Assembly: GCA_022825705.1 (NCBI GenBank) | Contig: JAJDWH010000036.1 | Location: 124,001 to 188,000 of the forward strand | Source of the DNA: Alphaproteobacteria bacterium | Lineage (GTDB): Bacteria; Pseudomonadota; Alphaproteobacteria; TMED109 | Direction: 5' to 3' | DNA: 64,000 nt | Shown: piece after piece, positions 1 to 10,306 of the stretch | How the letters are laid out: the number at the start of each line of letters is the position of its first letter | How positions within the stretch are numbered: the first letter of the stretch is position 1 | Program-made: the position numbers and the translations under genes | Notes under the pieces: generated by a model | The model's input: the letters and a program-made list of their open reading frames with translations, nothing else | The model's database searches: none | What the model was told of the DNA's origin: nothing

Positions 1-854
1 ATGTAGAACGCGTGCTGGGGACTCATGCAGGCTCCGAAGTCGCGGAGCCCCTCGGCCCGGGCTCGGGCGGCAAATGCGGCCGGACCGAATTCGTCGGCAA
101 AGCGGATGCCATGGTATCCGGCATAGGGCTCCGTCATCGTGGGATACCGCCCGCTCCCCTCCCAGTCGAAATTCCCGCCGTCGACTAGCGCGCCGCCGAT
201 GGCCACGCCGTGGCCGCCGAGAAACTTTGTCGCCGAATGCATCACGATGTCAGCGCCATGTTCGATCGGGCGCAACAGGTGCGGGGTTGCAAACGTGTTG
301 TCGACGAGGAGCGGGACCTCCGCTGCATGAGCGATGTCGGCGACCGCCTCCAGGTCCAGCACTTCGAGGCCCGGATTGCCAATCGTCTCGGCGAAGACCA
401 GTCGAGTTTCCGGCCGGATGGCCTTGCGCATCGCGGCGTGATCCCGCGGATCGACGAAGGTGGTCGAGATCCCGAAGCGCGGAAGAGTCAGGTCCAGCAG
501 GTTTCGGCTGCCGCCATACAGGGCACCGGAGGAGACGATGTGATCGCCGGCGGATAACAAGGTTGCGATTGCCAAGTGGAGCGCCGCCTGACCGCTCGCG
601 GTACAGATGCCAGCAACACCCCCTTCGAGCGCTGCAAGGCGTTCTTCCAAGGCGGCAACCGTCGGGTTCGAAATGCGGCTGTAGATGTGGCCAGCACGTT
701 CCAGGTTGAACAGCGACGCCGCGTGGTCAGCATCCTCGAAGACGTAGCTGGTGGTCTGGTAGACCGGCTGGGCGCGGGCTCCGTACTGCGGGTCCGGGCG
801 CTGGCCCGCATGCACAGCAAGGGTGTCTAGGTGGTAGTCGCCAGTTCTGGACAT
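1..854 (-). CDS. metY: O-acetylhomoserine sulfhydrylase (MetY), 3' end outside window
   Basis: PLP enzyme of the Cys/Met metabolism family that would make homocysteine from O-acetylhomoserine and sulfide in the cytoplasm. Translating from ATG at 854-852 gives 284 codons that run off the window edge, so the C-terminal third is missing. The PLP-lysine motif [11 protein letters not shown] is present with Lys near residue 210, together with the YSRISNPT motif near 58 and the conserved GSGQAALH-type segment (here ASGQAALH, about 86). The last visible residues (MSPQHAFY) match the family's substrate-loop region. Homocysteine from this enzyme is the substrate of MetH, encoded 12 kb away. MetZ or cystathionine gamma-synthase are alternatives, but the long ATSATKF-type region and the AVHAGQ N-terminus favour MetY. 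Confidence 0.88.
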   Translation of the reverse strand, partial: MSRTGDYHLDTLAVHAGQRPDPQYGARAQPVYQTTSYVFEDADHAASLFNLERAGHIYSRISNPTVAALEERLAALEGGVAGICTASGQAALHLAIATLLSAGDHIVSSGALYGGSRNLLDLTLPRFGISTTFVDPRDHAAMRKAIRPETRLVFAETIGNPGLEVLDLEAVADIAHAAEVPLLVDNTFATPHLLRPIEHGADIVMHSATKFLGGHGVAIGGALVDGGNFDWEGSGRYPTMTEPYAGYHGIRFADEFGPAAFAARARAEGLRDFGACMSPQHAFY

Positions 855-905
855 AGAGAACTCGGGTCAGCAGCGTGAACAGGGAATGCCTGGCCGGCTC
901 AGCGG

Positions 906-1094
906 TCAGGACCGAAAAACCTGCTCGGCGGCGGCAGTGGCCCGCTGTTTCCGTTCCAGCTCCTGCTGCGTGCGCGAACGTTCCCGGTCGAGTTCGACCA
1001 GGTACTGCTTCAGTGCGTCAACCGAGAGCGGTTCCAGGTTCCGCGGGAAATTGGCCGCGGGCTTCGGGACCAGGATGTCGTCTTCCATCGCCAT
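906..1094 (-). CDS. DUF1192 family small protein
   Basis: A 62-residue protein of the DUF1192 family, which is widespread in alphaproteobacteria and has no established function. The sequence starts MAMEDDILVPKP, carries the family's central LSVDALKQYL segment followed by a charged helix (residues about 25-55, rich in Glu/Arg/Gln) and the terminal AAEQVFRS, which matches the usual family ending. The helix is likely to form a short coiled coil. It lies between metY and a divergent quinone oxidoreductase gene; 51 bases separate it from the metY start and it reads in the same direction. The family assignment comes from recall of the pattern, not a search. Confidence 0.8.
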   Translation of the reverse strand: MAMEDDILVPKPAANFPRNLEPLSVDALKQYLVELDRERSRTQQELERKQRATAAAEQVFRS

Positions 1095-1215
1095 TGGGGC
1101 ACTTTACCCACAGGCGGCGGTAGCCGCCAGAATGCGGACAACAGTGGATACTGGTCTGGCATACTGCGCGCTTCATCAGCCATTTCGGACAACTTTGATG
1201 GTCCTTCCCGCCCAG

Positions 1216-2196
1216 ATGGATGCGATCGAGATCGCCGCGCCCGGCGGTCCGGACGTGCTGGTCCCGTGCCGGCGGCCGGTCCCCGAACCCGGCCATGACG
1301 AAGTCCTGATTCAGGTTCAGGCGGCTGGTGTCAACCGCCCGGATGTCATGCAGCGGCAGGGATTGTATCCGGCGCCACCCGGGGCGAGCGACCTGCCGGG
1401 GCTTGAAGTTGCCGGCGAGATCGTGAAGGCCGGGGCCGGTGTTGACCGTTTCTCGGCGGGCCAGTCGGTCGCTGCGCTCGTGGCAGGCGGCGGCTACGCG
1501 GAGTACTGCGTCGCACCGGATGCGCAGGTGCTGCCGGTACCAGAAGGTGTTTCCGTCGCGGACGCTGCCGGGTTGCCCGAGACGTTCAACACGGTCTGGG
1601 CCAATGTGTTCGAGCGCGGGAACTTGCAGGCCGGCGAAACGTTGCTGGTGCACGGCGGCGCCTCGGGCATCGGCACGACCGCCATCCAACTCGGGCGGGC
1701 GTTTGGGGCGCGGGTGTTCGCGACCGCCGGCAGCGACGATCGGGCGCGGGCCTGCGAGGGTCTCGGTGCGGAACGGGGGATCAATTACAAGACGGAGGAT
1801 TTCGTCGCGGCAATCCTCGGAAGCACCGGCGACGCGGGCGTCGACTTGATATTGGATATGGTGGGAGGCGCCTATTTCGCCCGGAACCTCGATGCGCTGA
1901 AAGTCGAGGGGAGACTGGCAATTATCGCCTTCCTCGGCGGTTTCAAGGTGGAAGCAAGCCTGCTTCCGCTCCTGCAGAAGCGGCTTACCGTCACCGCCTC
2001 CACCCTCCGTCCCCGCAGCGTCGCCGAGAAGGGCCGACTGCGGGATGCGTTGCTGGAGCATGTCTGGCCCCTGTTCGTCACGGGGCGCATTCGGCCGGTG
2101 ACGGCTCGCACATTCCCCCTCCATCAGGCGGCCGCCGCTCACCGGGAAATGGAGGCCGGCAGCTGCGTCGGGAAAATTCTGCTGACGGTCGATTGA
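1216..2196 (+). CDS. NAD(P)H quinone oxidoreductase, PIG3 family
   Basis: Zinc-free medium-chain dehydrogenase of 326 residues. The N-terminus MDAIEIAAPGGPDVL is the canonical start of the PIG3/quinone oxidoreductase group, which is why ATG 1216 was chosen over an in-frame ATG at 1198. The GroES-like domain (about 1-130) includes VNRPDVMQRQGLYP. The Rossmann domain carries VHGGASGIGTTAIQL near residue 145, where the NADPH-binding glycine motif is expected. The C-terminus GSCVGKILLTVD is typical. It probably reduces quinones or alkenals with NADPH in the cytoplasm; the true substrate is not readable from sequence. A second, distinct quinone oxidoreductase lies at 40624. It is convergent with the DsbA-like gene across a terminator hairpin. 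Confidence 0.88.
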   Translation: MDAIEIAAPGGPDVLVPCRRPVPEPGHDEVLIQVQAAGVNRPDVMQRQGLYPAPPGASDLPGLEVAGEIVKAGAGVDRFSAGQSVAALVAGGGYAEYCVAPDAQVLPVPEGVSVADAAGLPETFNTVWANVFERGNLQAGETLLVHGGASGIGTTAIQLGRAFGARVFATAGSDDRARACEGLGAERGINYKTEDFVAAILGSTGDAGVDLILDMVGGAYFARNLDALKVEGRLAIIAFLGGFKVEASLLPLLQKRLTVTASTLRPRSVAEKGRLRDALLEHVWPLFVTGRIRPVTARTFPLHQAAAAHREMEAGSCVGKILLTVD

Positions 2197-2288
2197 GACG
2201 CCGGCGACTCGCGATTTTCCGGCAGCACGCCCGCACCGCACCGCTCGTGGCGGTCACCTGAGCGGAGGTTCGGCGAGCCCAGGCCGGC

Positions 2289-2318
2289 CGGGTCCAGTTC
2301 CGCAGCGGACCGGACCCG
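2289..2318. terminator. Hairpin between convergent qor and dsbA-like genes
   Basis: A perfect 7-bp stem, CGGGTCC at 2289-2295 pairing with GGACCCG at 2312-2318, encloses a loop that can itself pair partly. There is no clear T-run on either side, so this is a possible bidirectional or Rho-assisted terminator in the 138-base gap between convergent genes. Confidence 0.45.
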
Positions 2319-2334
2319 CCGACGCAGACCTTGT

Positions 2335-3060
2335 TCAGCCGGGTCGTGCGTCCGAGATGGCGCTCCGAAGCGCCTCCTCGTCGAGCCAGCCCGGATAGGC
2401 CTTCTGGTTGACCAGGAAGAACGGCGTCCCCTGAACCCCGACGGCCTCGCCGACCGCGGCGTTGCGCTCCAGAGCGGCCACGATGGACGCATCCTCCATG
2501 TCCCGCGCCAGTTGCGCGACATCAAGGTCGATTTCCGCGGCGATCTCCATCACCCGGGTGTCCGTCAGCGCTCCACGATGCTGCATCAGCGCTCGGTGGA
2601 GTTCGAAGTAGGCGCCCTGCCTGTCGGCAGCCAGAGCTGCAAGCGCAGCCGTTCGCGAACTCGGGGCCAGAATCGGGAACTCCACGAAGACGAACCGTAC
2701 GTCGGCCTCGCTGTCCAAGACCTGCAGGATGGCGTCCATCGACCGCTTGCAGTAGCCGCAGTTGTAGTCAAAGAACTCCACCACGGTGATGGCGTCCGAG
2801 TCCGTAGCACCCACGGCCGGCGAGCCTTCCACGATCGTCTCGTAATTGGTGGCAAGCGCGGCGTCCTGCTGTCGCTTGGCCTCTTCCGCCAGCCGCCTCT
2901 GGTGCTTTTCGACGGCTTCGTAGATGACGTTGGGATTCTCGTTCAGGTACTCGCGGACAATCGTTTCCACGTCCTGTCGGTTCAGCTCGGCGGCCCCAAG
3001 CGGGCCACCGAGGAGCGCTGCCAGCATCAGCGCGCCAAGCGCAGCGAAGGTTCTCAGCAT
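2335..3060 (-). CDS. DsbA-family periplasmic thiol oxidoreductase
   Basis: Secreted thioredoxin-fold protein of 241 residues. Residues 1-23 form a signal peptide ending LGAA. An N-terminal helical segment (25-75) precedes the thioredoxin domain, in which the redox motif CGYC sits at 101-104 and the cis-proline loop reads GTPFF. This arrangement matches the Com1/ScsC-like branch of the DsbA family, whose members introduce or shuffle disulfides in the periplasm. The N-terminal helical region may be a dimerisation or trimerisation arm as in ScsC, but this is inference. It lies downstream of the M48 protease gene (33 bases away, same strand), so the two envelope proteins are probably co-transcribed. 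Confidence 0.88.
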   Translation of the reverse strand: MLRTFAALGALMLAALLGGPLGAAELNRQDVETIVREYLNENPNVIYEAVEKHQRRLAEEAKRQQDAALATNYETIVEGSPAVGATDSDAITVVEFFDYNCGYCKRSMDAILQVLDSEADVRFVFVEFPILAPSSRTAALAALAADRQGAYFELHRALMQHRGALTDTRVMEIAAEIDLDVAQLARDMEDASIVAALERNAAVGEAVGVQGTPFFLVNQKAYPGWLDEEALRSAISDARPG

Positions 3061-3093
3061 GGGTGTTTCTCCGAGCAGTTCCAGGACGACAAT

Positions 3094-4503
3094 CTAGCGC
3101 CGGGTTGCTCCCGATGAGTCCTTCAGCAATTGGCCGATGTCGTCGGCGCGCTGATAGGCGGGCGAATCCGGGGGCAGGTGCTTGAGCGCTCGCTCGGCAA
3201 AACGCCGGGCATCGGCAGCGCGGCCACGGATGAGAGCGTGTTCGGCCGTCGCGAGCATGGCCAACCCGTCGTTGCCGGCGCGACCGTGGGCGGCCGCGAG
3301 GAGGCGCCAGGCCTTGGCGTTCGCCGGTTCCAGGTCCAGAACGCGTTCGAGCACGCCTATGACGTCTGAAAGACTTGAATCATCAGCGGTTTCCAGCTCC
3401 GCCTGAGCGAAGCCAACCAGGATCAGGGCCGCCTCCGGTGCCAGTTCCGCGGCCCGCCGATAGCTCTCGGAAGCTTCCGAAACCCGGCCGTTCTCAAGAA
3501 GGATCTGGCCGCGCAGCTCGTGGAAGTAATGGTCTTCGGGGCTCTGGGCGATAAGTTCGTCAATCCACGACAACGCCGCGGTCAGGTCTGACTTGCGGTA
3601 GTACGCAATGGCCCGCGCGTACCGCCCGGCGACGCTGTCATCTCCGCCATAGCGCTGCAGCGTTTGTTCGGGCGGGTCGGTAAAGGCAACGATCTTGGCA
3701 ACGAGGCGGTCGTAGGCGGCTAGCTCGGCGGCGCGTTCGGCAGACTGCGGCACCTGCTCGCCGTGCGTCCAGTCCAGAATCTGCTGGATTCGCTCCTGTG
3801 TCAGCGGGTGGGTGCGAGCGTACGGATCGAGGAGCTCCAGCGTTTGCTCCTTGGCTTGCAGCGCGACCAGCAGCTCCACCATCGGGCGTGCCGGCCGACC
3901 CACCGCGGCCAGGTACTGAAGCGCCGCCAGGTCCGCCGCATACTCCGCCGAGCGCGAATGCTGGAGGAACATCCTGCTGGCAATGTTCTCGCCCAGCGAC
4001 ATGCCGGCCGCCCCGAGCGAGATGGCATCGTCCCCTCCGCCAAGCGCACTCGCGCCAATCGTGATCAGCGTGGTGGCCAGCCCGGCGATCGCCGCATTTT
4101 CCGCCGCCTCGCGGGTCCGCACGAGATGGCCTGCGGCAATGTGCCCGGCCTCATGGGCAATCACGCCCACGAGGGCATCCGGGGTTCCGGCACGGACAAT
4201 CAGGCCCGTGTGGAGGAAAATGTTCTGGCCGCCCGCCACGAATGCGTTGATCGTCGGCTCGTTCACGAAATACAGATCGACCGAGCTTGCATCCAGGCCG
4301 GCGGCCGCAAAGACGGGATCCGCCCACGCGCGCACGTGCGTTTCGATTTCCGCATCCCGAATCAGTGGGATCCCTTGCGCCGACACTGCCGAGACGGTGG
4401 TCGCGACGACCACGCCTGCGGCAAGGAGCGCCGCTCCCAGCCGCCCGGCGCGCGCGGGCGCTGATGCCGGGTCCCGTTGATCCCTGCGGTTCACGGACGG
4501 CAT
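3094..4503 (-). CDS. M48-family metalloprotease with C-terminal TPRs (BepA/YfgC-like)
   Basis: Predicted periplasmic zinc protease of 469 residues. A signal peptide (about 20-42, ending VSAVSA) follows a basic N-terminus. The catalytic HEAGH motif is at residues 117-121 and the third zinc ligand is probably the Glu in RSAEYAADLAAL. The C-terminal half contains TPR-like helical pairs (for example around YYRKSDLTAALSWIDEL and VSEASESYRRAAELAPEA). Such proteins act in outer-membrane protein quality control. ATG 4503 was chosen because it gives a normal signal peptide; an upstream in-frame ATG at 4641 has an AGGA-type ribosome site and lies 4 bases after meaB, so a longer N-terminus cannot be excluded. 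It follows meaB and precedes the DsbA-like gene. Confidence 0.86.
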   Translation of the reverse strand: MPSVNRRDQRDPASAPARAGRLGAALLAAGVVVATTVSAVSAQGIPLIRDAEIETHVRAWADPVFAAAGLDASSVDLYFVNEPTINAFVAGGQNIFLHTGLIVRAGTPDALVGVIAHEAGHIAAGHLVRTREAAENAAIAGLATTLITIGASALGGGDDAISLGAAGMSLGENIASRMFLQHSRSAEYAADLAALQYLAAVGRPARPMVELLVALQAKEQTLELLDPYARTHPLTQERIQQILDWTHGEQVPQSAERAAELAAYDRLVAKIVAFTDPPEQTLQRYGGDDSVAGRYARAIAYYRKSDLTAALSWIDELIAQSPEDHYFHELRGQILLENGRVSEASESYRRAAELAPEAALILVGFAQAELETADDSSLSDVIGVLERVLDLEPANAKAWRLLAAAHGRAGNDGLAMLATAEHALIRGRAADARRFAERALKHLPPDSPAYQRADDIGQLLKDSSGATRR

Positions 4504-4645
4504 TCGGCAAACCGGCAGCGGATGCGCACATGGCCACGACTCCCGCATCGGCAAACCCGCGGGCTCCGGGCCCGACCCGCGGTCACTGCGGTTCGACCCA
4601 AGCCGCGAGAGCACTGTCGCGCCGGTTTCCGACGCGGGCATAGCG

Positions 4646-5842
4646 TCATCCTGCCGTCCCGGTCGCGATCCTTCCGTCGCGCATCATGTCCAGCAAAGCG
4701 GCCGCTGCCGCTGCCGGAGCCATGCGGCCCGAACGAACCTCGGCTTCCCAGCCGGCGACGTCCGATTGGGATTCCGCGTGAACTTCCCGGAAGGATTCCC
4801 GCAGCGCGAGATTCACGTAGCTCCAAACGGCCTCCGCCGCCTGGCGGGCTCTGACGTCGTCCCGGCTCCCGTCGCTCGTGGTGGCCGCCGCGAACGCCTC
4901 GATGCGTTCCCAGGCGTGGTCGATGCCCGTCCCCTCGACCGCCGAGCATGCGAACACCTCGGGCTTCCACGACTCCGACGGCGGAGACATCAGCCGGAGT
5001 GCCCGCTTGTACTCGCCGACGGTGAGTTCCGCGGCCCGCTTCAGGTCCCCGTCCGCCTTGTTGACCAGGATGAAGTCCGCGATCTCCACGATCCCGCGCT
5101 TGATGCCCTGCAGGTTGTCGCCAGCCCCGGGCTGCACCAGCAGGGCAACCAGGTCGACCACCTCGCGTACGGCAAGCTCTGCCTGGCCAACCCCCATGGT
5201 CTCGATCAAGATGACGTCGAAGCCGGCCGCCTCGCACAGCGTGACCGATTCCCGCACGCCGCGGGCAATGCCTCCGTGCAGGCCGCCCGACGGGCTCGGA
5301 CGGATGTAGGCGCTGTCGGACCGGCCCAACCGCTCCATCCGGGTCTTGTCACCGAGAATGGAGCCCCCGGAGATCGTGCTCGAGGGATCCACCGCAAGCA
5401 CGGCTATGCGTTTCCCCTGGCCAATGGCATGAAGCCCGATCGCTTCAGAAAAGGTCGACTTTCCGACCCCGGGCGGACCCGAAATGCCGATCCGGATGGC
5501 GGTACCGGCGTTTGCGAAGACCGCCTGAACCAGTCCGGCTGCTGACGCCCGGTCACGTGGATGACGGGACTCGACCAGGGTGATCCCGCGCGAGAGCGCC
5601 CGCCGATGCCCGCCGAGGATTTGCTCCGCCAGTTCCCGGATCGCCGGCGAAGCGGTGGCCAGCGTCAACAAGGCCGAACCCGCTTCGTGGCCGGACTCGG
5701 TGGTGTCTCCGGTCGGGCCGGCAGGGCTGTCCGGTTCGGTATCGCGGGCGGGAACACGGCGGGCGTAGATGATCCACCCGATCGCGCACGCCAATGCCAA
5801 CGGCGCGAATATGGCGGCTACCAAGTACAGGTCGCTAGCCAC
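4646..5842 (-). CDS. meaB: Methylmalonyl-CoA mutase chaperone GTPase MeaB with N-terminal membrane segment
   Basis: G3E-type GTPase that protects and reactivates methylmalonyl-CoA mutase. The Walker A motif GPPGVGKST lies at about 122-130, followed by DPSSTISGGSILGDKTRM and the ETMGVGQAE motif; the guanine-specificity motif is NKAD. All are standard for MeaB/ArgK. The unusual part is the N-terminus: residues 4-28 form a strongly hydrophobic helix ending in YARRV, then a 30-residue acidic linker before the normal MeaB start around residue 66. The GTG start at 5842 has a good ribosome site (GAGG five bases upstream, overlapping the mcm stop), which supports translation of this extension. It sits 9 bases after mcm, so it is translationally linked. 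Full length is 398 against about 330 for typical MeaB. Confidence 0.93.
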   Translation of the reverse strand: MASDLYLVAAIFAPLALACAIGWIIYARRVPARDTEPDSPAGPTGDTTESGHEAGSALLTLATASPAIRELAEQILGGHRRALSRGITLVESRHPRDRASAAGLVQAVFANAGTAIRIGISGPPGVGKSTFSEAIGLHAIGQGKRIAVLAVDPSSTISGGSILGDKTRMERLGRSDSAYIRPSPSGGLHGGIARGVRESVTLCEAAGFDVILIETMGVGQAELAVREVVDLVALLVQPGAGDNLQGIKRGIVEIADFILVNKADGDLKRAAELTVGEYKRALRLMSPPSESWKPEVFACSAVEGTGIDHAWERIEAFAAATTSDGSRDDVRARQAAEAVWSYVNLALRESFREVHAESQSDVAGWEAEVRSGRMAPAAAAAALLDMMRDGRIATGTAG

Positions 5843-5851
5843 CCCCGCCTC

Positions 5852-8002
<2,151 letters not shown>

Positions 8003-8080
8003 GGCAGAATTCGCAGTGCCTGTGGATCAGAAGCCGAACTGCAGCGGGGCTCGGTACCGCGCACGAGCCCGGCGCGAAGG

Positions 8081-8497
8081 TTAGTGATCAGCCCGGTCGA
8101 TCCACGGAAGCGGGCAGACCGGCACGCCTTCTTCACGCAACTCCCGGGCTTCCTCGCAGGTGGCCTCGCCGTAAATGCTCTTCTCTTCGCATTCCCCCGC
8201 GTACATGGCCCGGGCCTCGGCCGGAAAGCGATCACCCACGTACGTGCTGTTCTTTTCGACCGTCCGGCGGAGCTTGCGCAGGGCCTGCAGCATCGCAGCC
8301 TGCGCCTGCTTGCGCTCCGGTTCCCGGTCCTGGCCGCGGGCAGGCCGCTGCGCCATCGGCGCCTTCTTCACCTTCACCGTATCGCATACAGGACAGCGAA
8401 TCTGGCCCTTGGCGGCCTGCTGGTCATAGTCAGCCCCGCTCGGAAACCAGCCTTCGAAAACGTGGCCGCTGTCGCATTCGAGGTCGAATAGGATCAC
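8081..8497 (-). CDS. DUF1178 family protein
   Basis: A 138-residue protein of the alphaproteobacterial DUF1178 family. It begins MILFDLECDSGHVFEGWFP, where the family's conserved first strand and GHxFEGWF motif are visible, and a zinc-ribbon-like CPVC is present near residue 35. The C-terminal half has the family pattern YVGDRFPAEARAMYAGE. No activity is established; the Cys pairs suggest metal binding. The GTG at 8497 was chosen because it places Met directly before the family's ILFDLxC start; no good ribosome site is visible. A divergent methyltransferase gene begins 70 bases away. It is the neighbour of the nitrilase/glutaredoxin pair, as in many relatives. Confidence 0.85.
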   Translation of the reverse strand: MILFDLECDSGHVFEGWFPSGADYDQQAAKGQIRCPVCDTVKVKKAPMAQRPARGQDREPERKQAQAAMLQALRKLRRTVEKNSTYVGDRFPAEARAMYAGECEEKSIYGEATCEEARELREEGVPVCPLPWIDRADH

Positions 8498-8567
8498 TGG
8501 ACGCGTTCGCCCCGTTGCCAGACTGTTGCATTCTAGACCAATTGGCAGGAACGAGGCCATTCGGGAG

Positions 8568-9137
8568 ATGAACTCTGAGGACGGTGCGCGGGCCATGCAC
8601 CCTGGGACCGCACCTTCGCCGTGGATCGTGCGATACGGGCGCGCCTTTGGCCGGGGGCACACCGCGCTCGACATTGCCTGCGGGAGCGGGCGCCATGTGC
8701 GGCATTTCCTGGCTCAAGGTTGTCACGTTACCGGCGTTGACAGGGGTCCGGATGCCGCGGCCGGTATCCGCTGCGGCCGTTTCGAACGCATGGTGCAGGA
8801 TCTCGAAGACGGTAGTCCCTGGCCGTTCCCGAAGCGCACCTTCGATGCGGTCATCGTGACCAACTACCTGCATCGGCCGCTCTTCCCCCACATCGTGGCC
8901 GCCGTCGCCGTCGGGGGTAGGCTGCTGTACGAGACGTTCGCCGTGGGGAACGAGCGGTTCGGCCGGCCCAGCGACCCCAGGTTTCTCCTGCGGCGCGGCG
9001 AATTGCTGGCCGCCGTCGGCGATTCCCTGCGCGTGCTCGCATACGAAGATGTCGTGACGCCGCGGCCCGCCCGCGTCCAGCGAATCGCGGCCGTCCGCGA
9101 CACTGCCGGTTCGGCTGGACGCGCCGCGGCGCCGTGA
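8568..9137 (+). CDS. SAM-dependent class I methyltransferase, substrate unknown
   Basis: A 189-residue protein with the SAM-binding glycine motif LDIACGSGRHVRHF (about 33-46), the acidic residue at the end of strand 2 (VTGVDRG) and a motif IV region FDAVIVTNYLHRPLFPHI. This pattern resembles small TehB-like or UbiE-like methyltransferases. Start codons at 8526, 8568 and 8595 are all possible; 8568 gives a compact N-terminus. It overlaps no neighbour and is divergent from DUF1178. No residue pattern identifies the acceptor substrate, so the function is left open. Confidence 0.75.
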   Translation: MNSEDGARAMHPGTAPSPWIVRYGRAFGRGHTALDIACGSGRHVRHFLAQGCHVTGVDRGPDAAAGIRCGRFERMVQDLEDGSPWPFPKRTFDAVIVTNYLHRPLFPHIVAAVAVGGRLLYETFAVGNERFGRPSDPRFLLRRGELLAAVGDSLRVLAYEDVVTPRPARVQRIAAVRDTAGSAGRAAAP

Positions 9138-9187
9138 CCGCTAGCCGGCGCCAGCTGCCGGCCGCTGTCTCGCGTGGCCGATCGCTG

Positions 9188-10036
9188 TCAGCCGGTCGGC
9201 GGCGGCTCTGACCAGCGTCGCTGCACCGCCAGGCTCGGAATCATGTCTCTGGCCTCCGTGACGGCAGCCGGGTCCAGGTCCGCCACGACCAGATCCGGCT
9301 CGTCTCCGGCCGCGGCGACCACCTGACCCCACGGGTCCACCACCATCGTGTGTCCCCACGTCCGGCGCCGCCCGTAATGAACGCCGCACTGCGCCGGCGC
9401 GAAGACCCAGCTTCCCGTCTCGATCGCCCGGGCGCGGAGGAGCGTTTCCCAGTGAGCGCGCCCCGTGGGGCGCGTGAATGCCGAGGGGATGGAGAGAAAC
9501 CAGGCGCCCGCCTTGGCAAGTGACTGATAGAGCTCAGGAAACCGGAGGTCGTAGCAAATGGTCATGCCCAGCAGCCCCCAAGGCGTCATGGCCGTGACGG
9601 CGCGTGTGCCGGACCGATAGCGTTCGGATTCCCGGTAGCTTTCGCCTGACCCGGGATTGGCGTCGAACATGTGAATCTTGTCGTACCGCCGCACCACCGT
9701 TCCGTCAGCGTCGATCAGCAGCGACCGATTGGCCAATCTGCCGTCCGAATCGTCCGGCTCGGCCGCGAGCGAGCCCAGCAGCACCCAGATCCCGGCTTCA
9801 CGTGCCGCCGTGCACACGGCGCGGGTGGCGGGATGAGATTCTTCAGGAGCGGCCGCCGCCTGCATGGCGCTGGCTGGGGCAAGCAACGGCGCGTTCTCCG
9901 GGAATGCCACCAGGTCCGCCCCGGCAGCCCGAGCGGCATGCACCTGTTGCTCGATGATGCCCAGGTTCTCGGGGAGATCTGGCGTGCTGGTGAGCTGCGC
10001 GCAGGCCAGGCGGAAAGGTCTGGAAAGCTCAGACAT
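9188..10036 (-). CDS. Carbon-nitrogen hydrolase (Nit2/omega-amidase-like)
   Basis: Nitrilase-superfamily amidase of 282 residues. The Glu-Lys-Cys triad is visible: Glu in FPENAPLL, Lys in YDKIHMFD, and Cys in TICYDLRFPEL. The pattern is closest to the Nit1/Nit2 branch, which hydrolyses alpha-ketoglutaramate or damaged (deaminated) glutathione. The association with glutaredoxin directly upstream (overlapping by 8 bases) and with a gamma-glutamyltransferase-like gene fits a glutathione-linked role, but that is inference. The ATG at 10036 was chosen since MSELSRPFRLACAQ is the family's usual start. Confidence 0.88.
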   Translation of the reverse strand: MSELSRPFRLACAQLTSTPDLPENLGIIEQQVHAARAAGADLVAFPENAPLLAPASAMQAAAAPEESHPATRAVCTAAREAGIWVLLGSLAAEPDDSDGRLANRSLLIDADGTVVRRYDKIHMFDANPGSGESYRESERYRSGTRAVTAMTPWGLLGMTICYDLRFPELYQSLAKAGAWFLSIPSAFTRPTGRAHWETLLRARAIETGSWVFAPAQCGVHYGRRRTWGHTMVVDPWGQVVAAAGDEPDLVVADLDPAAVTEARDMIPSLAVQRRWSEPPPTG

Positions 10037-10298
10037 CCCCGAGCAACCGGTCGAGTTCGCCCGATGCCGCGGCGGCGGCGAGCTCGTCGGAACCGCCGAC
10101 ATGGAAGCCGTTGATGAATATCTGGGGAGCCGTTCGCGCGCCGCCGGCCGCCGCCGTCATCTCCGCCCGAAGCTCCGGGTTGCCGGTCACGTCGATCTCC
10201 CGGAAGGCGATCCCGCGGTCGCCGAGCAGGCGTTTCGCCCGATAGCAGAACCCGCAGAGCATCTGCGTGTAGACAACGACGTCGGGAGCCGTGCCCAT
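10029..10298 (-). CDS. grxC: Glutaredoxin 3 (GrxC)
   Basis: Dithiol glutaredoxin of 89 residues with CGFC at 15-18, the cis-proline TAPQIFIN segment and the glutathione-contact GGSDELAA motif. It reduces protein and glutathione mixed disulfides in the cytoplasm. The stop codon lies inside the start of the nitrilase gene (8-base overlap), so the two are translated as a pair. This grx-nit arrangement recurs in alphaproteobacteria, where the order often includes a double zinc-ribbon/ComF gene that is not seen here. Confidence 0.93.
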   Translation of the reverse strand: MGTAPDVVVYTQMLCGFCYRAKRLLGDRGIAFREIDVTGNPELRAEMTAAAGGARTAPQIFINGFHVGGSDELAAAAASGELDRLLGDV

Positions 10299-10306
10299 GT
10301 TGCCTC

